Shown: piece by piece, positions 25,337-36,390 of the stretch
How positions within the stretch are numbered: position 1 is the stretch's first letter
How the letters are laid out: every line of letters starts with the position of its first letter
Origin: Emmonsiellopsis sp. PD_33
Taxonomy: Eukaryota; Ascomycota; Eurotiomycetes; Onygenales; Ajellomycetaceae
Length of the DNA: 64,000 nt
NCBI GenBank assembly: GCA_032988165.1
Contig: JANTQF010000019.1
Span: 124,001 to 188,000, forward strand
Direction: 5' to 3'
Notes under the pieces: generated by a model
The model's input: only the letters and a program-made list of their open reading frames with translations
Databases searched by the model: none
Told to the model about the DNA's origin: nothing
Translations under genes and position numbers: made by a program

Positions 25337-27872
25337 TGATCAGGCTATTTGACCTCTGTTCCGTCCTGTACGCATGAAAAGGGGGTGGCATTTTGATTTT
25401 CCGATTGGGACTGGCGTTTTGGGAACGACAGATATATACGACATTGTATCACGGGCATTTTCATTTTCAGATACACAGCACGGCGTTGGGAATGTTTGAT
25501 TTCTTGTTTTTAGACAGCGTGTGGACATCTACTCCGTATGATACTCGGCATTTCATGGCACACTCTATTTCTCCCCAGCCCCTTTTCTACCCATGGATGT
25601 CTTGGATACCACAACCAACAGTAGAATTAGATAACAATTAACGACACATCAAATAATTCCGCTAATTCTTCATCCAAATATAATGATATCCCTTGCCCCC
25701 TCACCCAAATCTCGAGTTCTCGCAAAAGCACGTACCCAGCCATGAAGCATCATACGAAGTGAGGGTAAGGACGTGTTAGGATAGACACAAGCATAGAGGG
25801 CGTTCTCCAACTCCGCAAATTCTCAACCATTTCGTTGAAAGTTCGTCAGCACATAATCTAGCAGCTAACATGTCCATATTCCTATTATTAGACGTTGTCA
25901 TATCTAGACTGACATCTCTAACGGGTATGTAACTCTTTAGGCCCCAGAAAAATGAAGAGGGGAGTTCTGAATTTCTCCTTCCAAGATCTCACTCAACTGG
26001 GGAGCACTATTCAAGAGGTTTGAGGTACGCGCTGAAAGTGTATTGGAAATTGCATCACACGTTATACTGAGAGGACGAGGGGATGAGATGAGCTGAGGTT
26101 GGTTGAATATGAAGGTATAATTATCTGACATCAAACCCTCTCGTCTCAGGATAGATACGAGTAACCAGCAAAGGGGGTAAACAAAGAGCCGTTGCAAATA
26201 GCCCACGTTGCCGAGAGGGCATTCACACCCCATTAATAGAACTACATATGAGAGCCAAGTACTCATCCATGTCGTATATACTGTCGCGAAAGGCTTGGGA
26301 GTTGAGAATGCATGCCAGTGATGAGAGAGAGAAGATGCAAATTCAACAGACTCCGAGATCCGAGATGTTTTACTGCTGATATTTATTAGGATGCCCAGTG
26401 CCCTGTGACAAACCTGTGACGGTCATTGCACTCAAACATCATACCATACCCGTCAACCAGACCTGGTATTTGTGGCAATGAAGCAGCAAACTTTAGGGCT
26501 GGATCAAAATAAATATTCCACTGCTCGGCGGCTACACTCACGACAAAACAACACGTCCCAACGGCGGCCTTGTGTGCCATCCAACGAATGTCAAAGTCAA
26601 ACAAAATCCTCAACCTCCGAGAGTCTGGGGTGGACAATTTGCGCTGGGAGGACCAGGGAGGCTAACCAGGCTTGAAACAACCAGGGTGTGTCGCAGATGT
26701 CCAGGGTTCCTTTGGGTTGATTTGCCGTGGTTGATGTTTCAATCGCTGGCGGTTTCGGCACTCCCCACCGCATGGCTTCGACAGCGTGCTCATTGGCAGG
26801 TTCCTGAGCCGCCATTTAACCGTCTTTCCAGTCGCGGGGATGATCCATAGCCCCTGATGATTCCTGGCTGACGGGAACAAGCCAAGCTACACCAAAAACC
26901 CTGCACAGCAGCTTCTTTCCCGCCACTTTTATTAAACGACACACGAACCTGTAACGAAGCCCAAGCGCAAACGACGGGGATAGGGAGCCCGGACCCCATC
27001 GCTGCGGCGAATGGGCGCTGCTGTTTGGTTGATCGCCCGCTATCATGCTCTCCGCTCAACGGCTCCGGTGCTGCTGAATGGCCAGCGGGGAAATCAGAGC
27101 CCGATGCCAGGGAGAATGCTCGTCCCTCACTCGCTGTATCTTGCTCCCAAACACCTCCCCCTGGTGTCCTAACCGACATGGTGTCAAATCTCGGAGCGTG
27201 TCGGGGGTGTTTTGCAATGCGGTGGATGGAGGGCTTTTGCAGGCCTTTTCCATGCCGCCGCGAGCATCAGGCTCCATAATTCGCCCGCTGCCAGCCCCGC
27301 GAGCGAAGCTGTTGTCCTGGTGGGCTGGGCAGTCCCTGGCGGCGCGAGGCCAAGCGACGTCTGGCGGGCTTGGGTGCTGGGCGGGGGGCAATTTGTAGCA
27401 GCGAACAATGGGCGGCAGTTGTTGGCCTGGGACACAAGGGCATTATTTTGCCTTCTGGCTGGTTATATTGTGCTGTGTGTTTCCTTGTTTCTCTTTTCTT
27501 CTTTCATTGCCGTTGCGTGAAGCGTTGTGCTTTTTCTTTCTTTTCTGATACCTTTCCCGCATCTTCTTCTCCCCTGTTCTATTCTCTCCTTTGACCGGTT
27601 CACTTTCACTTTTGCTGCTGGCCGTCTGGTTCCCATGGCGCCAGAGCTGTCATTCTGCTTTTAACAATTCCATTCTTGTTCTATATTCCTCTGTTTACAT
27701 TGTCTGCTTTGCCTGAGGCATATTCCACCACCATCCCCTGGGTGCTCGTCGCCCTCTTTGCTCGTGTCTGGACACAGCCTACACTCCCTTTTATACCATT
27801 TCGATTCTTGTACCCGGTACCGGTACCTCTCTTCATAGTGTCCACACGTTGAGCTGCATGTAATCAGACACA
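25337..27872. other. 2.5-kb intergenic region upstream of the aspartic protease
   Basis: No supported gene. The stretch 26800-27400 is relatively GC-rich, which opens overlapping frames on both strands (26790-27179, 27056-27391, 27078-27398, 27184-27435 and others). They shadow one another and show no domain. The right end is the protease promoter. Confidence 0.5.
27481..27605 (+). promoter_or_regulatory. Pyrimidine-rich promoter tract of the protease
   Basis: Long CT-rich stretch on the coding strand, about 270-390 nt before the protease ATG. CT tracts near the transcription start are common in promoters of strongly expressed filamentous-fungal genes. Position of the start site itself cannot be read. 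Confidence 0.4.
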
Positions 27873-29310
27873 ATGCAGTGGCTACAATCCTTGCTGTTCC
27901 TTTCCCTCCTCTCCTTTGCTGCAGTGCTTGGAGCCCCCTCCGCCCATCAAAACCGCCCGAGAACCTTCAAAGTCGACCTGGTGCGTCGGTCTAATTACGT
28001 TCCAAATGGATTGGCTGCCATAAAGAAGGCGTATGCCAAGTTTGGTATCATTCCGTCAGATATCAATTTCGGGTCGATGCTGGATCTCCATATCATACCG
28101 ACAACCGCGGACCGAACAGCCGTAAAACAAGCAGAAGCACCCGATGAGAACGGCGCTGTCCAAAATGTTCCAGCACAGAATGATGTCGAGTATCTCTCTC
28201 CAGTGACCATTGGCGGGCAGGAGTTTGTGATGAACTTTGATACTGGGTCGGCGGATACGTAGGTCATAATGATACATGTCAGGGAACAACCTGGACGGCC
28301 ACACATACTGACGTCCTTCTCTTTCTTGACAGATGGGTATTCAACACTCTGTTAGACCAGTCGCAAACAGCGGGCCATGCAATCTTCGACCCAGCTAAAT
28401 CCACCACATTCACCGAACTCGAAGGCGCAACTTTCAATATCACCTATGGCGATGCCTCCTTTGCCGGAGGAAATGTTGGCCTAGACACCGTAGATATCGG
28501 GGGAGCGACAGTCCAGAAGCAAGCAATTGGCCTCCCAACCGAAGTCTCCGAATCATTCGCCACGGACGAAGCATCTGACGGACTCGTCGGGTTGGCATTC
28601 ACCACAATCAATACAATGCAGCCCGAGGCACAAACCACCTTTCTCGAAAACTTGGCCCCAGACCTCGATGAGCCTGTGTTCACAGCCCAACTGAAAGCCG
28701 GAAAGCCAGGCTCATACGAATTCGGCAAAATTGACCCCGCAAAATTTGCAGGCGAGATGATCAATATCCCCGTCGACAACTCCCGTGGCTTCTGGGAGAT
28801 CCAGTCGAGCATGTTCATGGTTGAAGGAGACGAGGGCATCACAACCGTCTCGGGGGCCAGCTCAACGACCGCGATCGCCGATACGGGAACGACGCTGATG
28901 CTGGTAAATCTCGAGATCGCTGAAGCTTATTATGCCAAGGTTCAGGGGTCTCAGAACTCCCCCGCGGCAGGAGGGTTCATCTATCCTTGCGAGACCGAAC
29001 TTCCAGACTTGATGGTGTCGATTGGGGATACCCATCTGGCGCGAGTAACTGGTGATTTGATAAATTTCGCGACGGTGGGGACTGATACCACGACTAACCA
29101 GGAGCGTGAGTTTTTTCTTGTCTATTCTCATTAATTTATTTCCCTTTTAGCCCTGTCTAACAATGTTCTCTTTTTTACCCAGTCTGTTTCGGAGGCATCC
29201 AATCCAACCAAGGCGCCGGCCTGCAAATCTGGGGCGATATCTTCTTCAAGTCGATCTTTGTCACATTCGATCTCCGCGGTCCATCGCTTGGAATGGCGGC
29301 TCACGCATGA
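27873..29310 (+). CDS. Secreted pepsin-type aspartic endopeptidase (A1 family, penicillopepsin-like), 428 aa
   Basis: Three exons, 27873-28258, 28333-29105 and 29183-29310, with introns of 74 and 77 nt; total 1287 nt. It has a hydrophobic signal peptide (about residues 1-20, ending near VLGAPS), then a propeptide with the family pattern (NGLAAIKKAYAKFGI), then the mature enzyme. Catalytic Asp residues lie in FDTGSADTW (interrupted by intron 1) and ADTGTTLMLV. The single late Cys pair (YPCETE and LCFGG) matches the conserved disulfide of fungal members. The C-terminus GLQIWGDIFFKSIFVTFD is the normal ending. The first site reads DTGSADTW where DTGSSDLW is commoner; this is conservative. It should cleave proteins at acid pH outside the cell. 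Length and motifs are complete, so I expect activity. Confidence 0.94.
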
Positions 29311-30384
29311 GCGTGTTCCTCTGTTTCCCACTGTTCCCTATCCGATTCTAGCATCAATCACAATATCGAAGAAATGTTCAGATTTCCCCCTCACTGCAAG
29401 AAATGAAGATAATTTGACCGACATTTCGAGGGAACAATATTACCGGTCGATAATATATTTTCCGTTTGTATCTGTTAAAAGGAAGAGAGAACCGAGAGCG
29501 AGGCTCAGGGGCCGTCGGCGTGGAGAAAAGTGAAAGGGGAGAAAATAGGGGGGAGGGTGCTGTTCTGTTTTGAAGAGATTCTATGAAGGCAGACGCTCGA
29601 AATGTATCTATCTACTTACACTGCATATATTACGCCCCAAATAGTATATCTGCTCCCTCGACGTAATCCTTTCAGATGTCAACTTGTTAAATTGTTTAGT
29701 TAAGCGCCGTCCAAGATTGGCGTTCAGCTAGCGCCTAACTTGCAATTTCCACGCCTGGAATTAGGCGCTCTAGGCGCCGCGAGTTTAAATCAAAGCCTAA
29801 AATTTTGGTTACTCGTAGTTAAGCCAACATCTTCATCCTCCTTTTTCGTTGGAGAGGTCAACATATCCCTCCAACATATACAAACATAGTGTCTAATACT
29901 CCACCCATCCAGCCAAACAATTAATCCGCCCTCGTTCAGCCATGATCCGCGGTTATCTCCAGGTAAAGTTGGGTTGGGCCGCCCCTTTCCCGAGAATGTT
30001 TACATAATCTCTGACTCACCATCAAGAATTTTTTGACTTCAAAGTTACCAACATCACCAGCTTCCAGATTGTTTAGAGGACATCTCTGTACAAATTCCCC
30101 TTCTCTGTCTCATACACGAGCTAATTCCCTCTCTTAATCTGCCATACGTATAGCCTCCCTCCTTTGTGAGCAGACCGATCTTCAAGCTGAAGCCCCACGC
30201 CGCCCTTCGTTTTCTGCGGCCCTCAGCAACCCCGCAACTCAGGCCACAACGCCCGCCACCATCGCAAATATTGCTGCCCAGCCCAACACCATTCCGCTCT
30301 TTGACCACAGCAACCGCGTTTCTTAAACCTCCGCTGTCACTACACTCCTCGCGACGCCTACCAGCAGCCTCGCAAACCGCAACC
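29311..30384. other. Intergenic region with a GC-rich hairpin; upstream of the tRNA-binding gene
   Basis: About 1.1 kb. Contains a perfect 9-bp hairpin (29730-29769) among four GGCGC-type motifs, and, from 30154 to 30384, a frame open into the downstream gene that looks like an organellar presequence but lacks an ATG (see findings). CT-rich stretches near 30100-30160 probably belong to the promoter. Confidence 0.5.
29730..29769. repeat. Inverted repeat / hairpin
   Basis: AGCGCCTAA at 29730-29738 pairs perfectly with TTAGGCGCT at 29761-29769 around a 22-nt loop. Extra GCGCC/GGCGC copies flank it (29703 and 29772 regions). It may be an RNA or DNA hairpin, or a remnant of a short mobile element. 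Confidence 0.7.
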
Positions 30385-31758
30385 ATGGCCACAGCCGCAG
30401 CCCCCGCCTCCTCGCTCCTCTCCCTCCTCTACCGATCCTACCCCCGCGCCGTCCCCTCCACCTCCATTGACCTCGACCTAGCCACCGTCACGCAAAAGAT
30501 CTTCCCAGAAACCACCTACAGCGACGCTGAGCAGGCCGAGATCAAATCATGGATTGTCAAAGTGCAAGAGCACTCCAAGGCCCTGAGCGGGGAAGACTCT
30601 GCTGCGCAATCTGAGCTGCTCGCCGCCCTGAACAAGCATCTAGCAGCCAACACGACGATCCTGGGCGCGAAACCCTCCGTCGTGGATATCGCATACTATG
30701 CCATTCTGGCACCAGTTGTCGAGAAATGGACCGCGGACCAGCGGACGGGTGAGAATGGATACCACCATATTGTGCGCCACATCGACTTCGTGCAGAACGC
30801 ACCACTATTCGGGCTCAAGATCCCCGCCGAGGAGAAGGTCGCCATTGATGTGAACGACGTAAAAGTCGTCCCCAAGGCCCTCGAGCCACCCAAGGACGAG
30901 AAGGACAAGAAGAAGAAGGAGAAGAAATCCAGCGGCCAGGGCGGGGACAAAAAGACCCTCGTCGTCGGCAAGGGCAAGCAGAGCGAAACCCCCACCTCCT
31001 CAGAGGCCCCCTCGACCGCAGAAAACGGCAATGGCAAAGGAAAAGGAAAAGAAGCCGGCGCCCCGCGCGAAAAGAAAGCCAAACAGCCCAAACAACAAAA
31101 ACAACCCGCCGCCCCCGCCGCGCCCCTCTCCCCCTCCCTCATCGACCTGCGCGTCGGCCACATCCTCCGCGCCGTAAACCACCCCAACGCAGACTCCCTC
31201 TACGTCTCCACCATCAACTGCGGCGACGCCCCAGGCTCGGACAACACCTCCGTCGACGAGGAAACCGGCCTGACCGTGCGCACCGTCTGCTCCGGCCTCA
31301 ATGGCCTCGTGCCCCTGGCCGAGATGCAGAACCGCAAAGTAGTCACAGTCTGCAACCTGAAACCCGTGACGATGCGCGGCATTAAGTCCGCCGCCATGGT
31401 GCTTGCGGCATCGCCTAAGAACGACGACTCGCACGGTGGGCCCGTCGAGCTCGTGAACCCGCCCGCTGACGCGGAGGCGGGTGAGCGCGTGTTCTTCGAT
31501 GGCTGGAGCGAGGGCGGGCCTGAGAAGGTGCTTAACCCCAAGAAGAAGATCTGGGAGACGTTCCAGCCTGGATTTACTACGACGGCGGATCTGGAGGTGG
31601 CGTTTGATAGTGCGCAGGTGCCGCAGTTGGCGGAGAAGAAGGAGGGGGAGGCTAGTAGTGATGCTGCCGCTGCCGCTGCTGGGAAGGTTGGGAAGTTGAT
31701 TACCAAGTCTGGTGGGGTGTGTACTGTTAAGAGTTTGAAGGATGCTACGGTGCGGTAG
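30385..31758 (+). CDS. Arc1/AIMP1-like tRNA-binding aminoacyl-tRNA synthetase cofactor, 457 aa
   Basis: Single exon from ATG 30385 (context ACCATGGCC) to TAG 31758. The N-terminal ~190 residues look like the GST-like domain of Arc1-type cofactors (ILGAKPSVVDIAYYAIL). A strongly basic Lys-rich linker follows (KDKKKKEKKSS and later KKAKQPKQQKQP). From about residue 252 comes the EMAPII/OB-fold tRNA-binding domain (LIDLRVGHIL, HPNADSLYV, VCSGLNGLV, NLKPVTMRGIKSAAMVL), and the C-terminal extension typical of EMAPII-like proteins closes the chain. In yeast Arc1 binds MetRS and GluRS in the cytosol and raises their affinity for tRNA; I infer the same role. The frame stays open 231 nt upstream (from 30154) with presequence-like text but no ATG, which may give a second isoform. 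Confidence 0.9.
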   Translation: MATAAAPASSLLSLLYRSYPRAVPSTSIDLDLATVTQKIFPETTYSDAEQAEIKSWIVKVQEHSKALSGEDSAAQSELLAALNKHLAANTTILGAKPSVVDIAYYAILAPVVEKWTADQRTGENGYHHIVRHIDFVQNAPLFGLKIPAEEKVAIDVNDVKVVPKALEPPKDEKDKKKKEKKSSGQGGDKKTLVVGKGKQSETPTSSEAPSTAENGNGKGKGKEAGAPREKKAKQPKQQKQPAAPAAPLSPSLIDLRVGHILRAVNHPNADSLYVSTINCGDAPGSDNTSVDEETGLTVRTVCSGLNGLVPLAEMQNRKVVTVCNLKPVTMRGIKSAAMVLAASPKNDDSHGGPVELVNPPADAEAGERVFFDGWSEGGPEKVLNPKKKIWETFQPGFTTTADLEVAFDSAQVPQLAEKKEGEASSDAAAAAAGKVGKLITKSGGVCTVKSLKDATVR

Positions 31759-32940
31759 AGGGGTTAGAGTTAGGTATGGCTGACATTTTCTTTTTTGGTA
31801 TGGACTTGATACTGTTCGCGTTTTGTCAGTGTCTTTTTGTCTAACATGTATTTATTAGACAATATTTAGACGAGAAAAAGAGGGAGAAAAAGCTTACGAT
31901 GAAAAGAGCTGAAGATTAATTGAAAAGAACACAATTTTTTTTTGTTTAAACAAATGTAGCTTCTTCTTCATTCACATCTACCCCCGTACATCCCATGCCC
32001 CCAACCTCCCACCCAATTAACATCTAACTACCTACACACATAGGTATCCAGCGATATCAACCACCAAAACCAACCAACCCCCTTTTCTCCCATCACCCAC
32101 CCACTTACCAAAATTTCTACCTACACGCTGCCATCACAATATCAACATAGTGATAGTGCACACCACTCCACCCTCTTCACACCCCCAGCTGAACAAACAA
32201 GATCACCACTCATCATCTCATGAAAACACAGTGGGATCAGCCTTTACCACTCCCTCCACTCCCCACAAAACAAGGAACCAACCACCAAGCTCCGCAAAAC
32301 CAATCTTTCTTCCTCCCCCTCCTTGACCGTGACCCAGCCACATCTATCCATCCATCCAATCCGATTTCTCTTGTCCACCTATCTAAAAATATGGAAAATT
32401 CAATGCATCAACCGCAGCTTATACCCCAGTGGCACACATATCCGACCTCCGCCCACCACCACCCCCCTTTTTTCCTCTAATCAGCTATGTTTTCCAGTAT
32501 CGTCAACGTACGTACTAGTCGTGATACCTATGAGTGCGGAATATGCCAGCTCCACGGATATCAGTTTGCGATTTTCAACCCCTTTTCCCTCTTATTAGCA
32601 GCTTCCTGATATCGTCACCGTACCAGGTACCAGTCGTGATTCTTACCAAATAGGAAATACACTGGGTCTATGGACGTCGGTTTGCGATGTCCAATCTAAC
32701 TAGCTGGATTTAACCCCTTTTATGCTATATACCCCTTTTCTTTTACTTAACAGGCTTGCTTGTCAAGGGGAAGACAAAATAGGGGTTAATTAATTAATGG
32801 GACATTCTCCCTACTTATCTAATGGGTTTCCGGGATTTCATTTCCAGTTTTGCTGGGCAAGTCTCCTTCCTCCTCCTCTTCCAGGTAAGGGTGAAATGAG
32901 TAGATGAATAGATAGATACATACATAAGAGATTGGACATA
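31759..32940. other. Intergenic region between convergent genes
   Basis: No supported gene. 31975-32480 is C- and A-rich low-complexity sequence. A diverged tandem duplication lies at 32479-32720. A frame at 32220-32480 only reflects the biased composition. Confidence 0.6.
32479..32720. repeat. Diverged tandem duplication, about 115-bp period
   Basis: Two units (about 32479-32588 and 32593-32720) share blocks in the same order: ATCGTCA(A/C)CGTAC, AG(T)CGTGAT, a TATG(A)G/CACTGGG region, TTTGCGAT and AACCCCTTTT. Between them the sequence has diverged. Lies between two 3' ends, function unknown. Confidence 0.6.
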
Positions 32941-35900
32941 TCAAGATGTGCTGGATACATGATTCTCGGGGGATTGTTCCTCAATCCACTTTTTCAAGAC
33001 TTCTGCAGATTGCACAGTTTTTGGATCATCCTTCCCCAGGACCTTCTCCCGTAGACGACAACACTCACTCAAGAGTTGTAATGCTTCCTCACCCCGACCC
33101 AAGTCTTTCCATGTGTAAGCAAGATCCCCCATAGAATTCAAGGTGTGTTGATGTTCCTTGCCGAAAACTCTTTTTTCGGTCTCCCACACTTCTCTCTGCG
33201 ACTTTTCTGCCTTGTCAAGTTGTCCTTGCTGTTTCCAGATGAAAGCAAGGCTATACATGGCGGATAGGGTATTTGGATGCTGTAGCCCCGATACTCTTTC
33301 CCTCCTTTCTACCACTAATGAATACAAGTTTTCTGCCTTCTCAAGTTGTCCTTGTTCATACCATATTCTAGCCAGAGTATGCATACTAACTAGAGTATCT
33401 GGGTGCTCTAGCCCCATGATTCCTTTCTGCATGTCTAATACCTGTGTCCCTAACTCTTGTGCCTCATTGAACTTTTGCTGCTCCGTCCATATGCGAGCAA
33501 GGAGTTCCATGCCCCGTAATGTATATTTATGTTCTGGTCCCAACACTTTCTTCCTTGACTTCAGAGTGTGGGTCCCTAGCTCTTCCGCTTTCCCAAGCTG
33601 GCCTTGCCTGTAATATACGTCTGCTAGGTGGTCCATGATGCCCAGGGTGACAGGGTGCTCCTCTCCTAGGATCCTTTTTGCTAGCGGTACAGCTTCTAGC
33701 AGGAGCCCTTCTGCGTGGTTGTTGCGCCCCTGCCAATTTAGGAAAAATGCAGTCATCTGGAGAAGGTCCAGTCTCGCATGATCATCCAACGGCCTTTCGA
33801 GGCTTAGAACCGCGTTCACGTGAGGAAGGTACTGTTCACAAGTCTTCCAGTTCTCGACTTCATAACTAGAAGGGAATAAATCCGACACAGTTCGCAACGC
33901 TTCCCTTGCCCACCATTCCGATTCGCCCCTCGTATTTAACCATCTCCTCATCACCAAATGCACCAAGCGATGCATGGTGATGGTTCTGTCGTTGCTCTCG
34001 GAAACGAACGAGAAGGCCTTGAGTACTCCTAGATGCCTTTCCAGCTCAAGTTGCCCCATAGGACCGGATCGAGAAAGATACGATAAAAATTCCCTTGGGA
34101 TCCCCTGGCGATCAAAGAAACACAGGCGGGCGAAAATGTCGCTTGCTGCCGGATATTGCTCTCTTATTTGATCAAATGAGATGATCCATGTAGCTGTAAC
34201 TGCATTTTGTATGCTATCGTCCCTACCCTCTGCCTCGAATGACTGGCTCAGGGCATCGACCAGGACATTGTCGCCCTCATCGAGCAGTTCAAGGTAGCGA
34301 GATATGCTGAAACTAGTATGCTGCAAGAAGGACACTGCTTGGATGATCGCAAGCGGTACATGTTCTAAACGGTCCATGAGCCGAGTTACGTCGTCGGGGT
34401 CGAGAGATTCTCCTCCCAATTTCGTGCGGATCAGATCGTTACATTCTTTTCCGTCCATTCCATCCACCGAGATTATATCGGCACCTATACTTTTCGTAAA
34501 CTTGACGGCAGCACTCTTGTTTCTTGATGTGACGAGAATAGCACCATGAGAGCTATTGGGGATGTAGTGACGTAATTGTGTACCTGCTCTGGATTCGCTG
34601 GGTTCTGCATGGGTTGAAGGTAGACTGCTGTCAGGGCCAAAAAACATCTGGACATCGTCGGCATTATCCAGAACCATAAGCCATGGTCCCCGGATTTTCT
34701 CTTCAAGCCATACTTTTAACACTTGTGCCACATCTGCCTTCGGGTCATCGTGTCCTGGGACCTTGCATTCTTGTGCAATCTGGGCGGCTCCCTGGCGGAA
34801 CCGTTCCGGAGTGCTCGCATGAATCCAGAATATAGACAAAGATGGGTATTCCTTCTGAGCCCAGTAGGCGAAAGCCAGAGCAATTTGCGTTTTCCTGTAA
34901 GAAACATGTGAGAAACATTCCCAGGCTCATGTGGGTTACTGTGTATCCTTACCCTATACCTCCTAGCCCGAAAAGTGCCGCTCGTGCTTGGTACGTAATC
35001 CCATTTTGCGCGAAAGCAGGGCCAAACCGTTCCTTGAGCTTGTCAAGGGTAGCCGAACGCCCGATGAATCCGGGGTTACTCGGGTATGGAACGATGACTG
35101 CGGTACGGTCAGCCCTTTCTAGCCTATTGGAGTATTCGGCTTTACCTACAATAAGTTTTTTCTTGGAGGCTTGTCTCTTCCTGCAGCAAAACTACACTTG
35201 ATGTGTTTGGGGCCGACGGTCTTGGTGGGTCGGCTAGAAATAATCAATAATCTTGACGCCAATCGTTTATAGTCGAGTGAGGGTAGATCTAACCTGGTAC
35301 ATTGTCCAGCTTTTCGTTCACCTCAGATATCAGGTGCTCAATATCCTCCTTGACCATTTCATACCCTTTGTCATTTTTCGCTTTGAATCTGACCATCTGT
35401 CTGTGGTCTGCATCTATTGCGAAGGGGCGTTCACTTGGATGATCAAGTTTGGAAGAATGAGGAGGCACAATCTGTACCATTAGCAATGCACAACAGACAG
35501 AGGAAGATTGGTAGCTTACAAGCCGGTTGAAGCCCATGACTGTCATTCCTCTTGACTCTTGGAACGTCCTCACCATCAGCTTGCTACCTCTTTTCATTAA
35601 TTGAGTAGCAAATGAGTCTCGACACTGCTCAAGTTCAGAGGCAGTTGGTAGTAAAACACGAATGATTTGGCGGTTCACTTTGAAACCAAGGAGACTATCC
35701 ACCACTTTAGCGATACCATCCCCAAGAGATGCCCAGCCTTCACTGCCTCTGTGGGGGGTGCCAAAGAAGAGGATTCCAGAGGTTGACTCGAAAATATTAA
35801 CGACGTCTGTATCCGGATCTGTTTCAGAACGACGAAGAACGTCTTTGACGATGATTCCGCCAAGGGAGTGTGCAATGAATACCAAACCCCGTTTTGGTAC

Positions 35901-36390
35901 CGGTCTCCTCTTCTGGACTAGTTCGTAGAGCAGGTTTCTGCTGTGTGAGAAGAGGCTCCCTTGGTTCACTGTCTTATAGCCTTGAGTAATTATGGAATCG
36001 TATCCAAAGGTCATTATTCTAGCCGTCGGAAAGTCCGCAGCAAGTAAATCTTTCGGCCAAAAAACGGCTGAACCTCCCACTCTGCCGCCTTGGCCTCCCC
36101 TAGCAACATCTGCGCTGGCTCCTCCCGCACGCTTTCTTCGTGACCATAGTTTGGAGAAAGTGTTCCGTCGATTCCCATTCCGTTCCGTGTGCCCCTGCGT
36201 CCGCGCTGGTTCCCAGGTCCAAGTATTACGAGCGTCTCCTTGGAGGCCGTGGATAAAAACAATGCTGATCCAAGTCAGACGCTTGCTTCAGACCTCAACC
36301 GGGTCAAGTCTCGGAGAGGACTTACTCGATCACAGCAGATTCAGGGTCACTTAGGACGGTCAAGCCGGTTTTCGAGACTTCAGGCTCCAT
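32941..36390 (-). CDS. Fungal NOD-like receptor: alpha/beta-hydrolase - NB-ARC - TPR, about 1044 aa
   Basis: Five exons: 36390-36326, 36264-35520, 35471-35294, 35145-34953 and 34894-32941, total 3135 nt; introns 61, 48, 148 and 58 nt. Residues ~20-260 form a lipase-like alpha/beta hydrolase (IVFIHGLQGD, nucleophile Ser155 in AHSLGG, FGTPHRGSEGW) of the SesB type seen on fungal NLRs. The next block, IVPPHSSKL...ERPFAIDADH, is the usual linker. NB-ARC has the P-loop GLGGIGKTQ at about 388-396 (split by intron 4), Walker B WLMVLDNAD near 465 and SHGAILVTSRN. From about residue 800 come five 42-residue kinesin-light-chain-like TPRs (EHPxTLxxMxxLAxxWxxQGQLxKAE) plus a partial one. By analogy the TPRs sense a ligand, NB-ARC oligomerises, and the hydrolase acts in heterokaryon incompatibility or defence. 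All motifs are intact. A Gly/Arg-rich insert (GGASADVARGGQGGRVGG) near residue 75 is unusual. Confidence 0.92.

Noticed and set aside
26790..27435. Cluster of overlapping open frames on both strands
   Set aside because: GC-rich composition lowers stop frequency in all frames; none has a domain, splice structure or favoured start.
30166..30384. GTG start for the tRNA cofactor
   Set aside because: Not used as the annotated start because the ATG at 30385 has an excellent context and matches the start of the conserved domain; kept as a finding instead.
35160..35240. Extra exon in the NLR linker (using an acceptor at about 35236)
   Set aside because: Frame then hits a stop, or needs a 26-31 nt intron, before rejoining the NB-ARC frame; the single 148-nt intron gives a clean in-frame junction.
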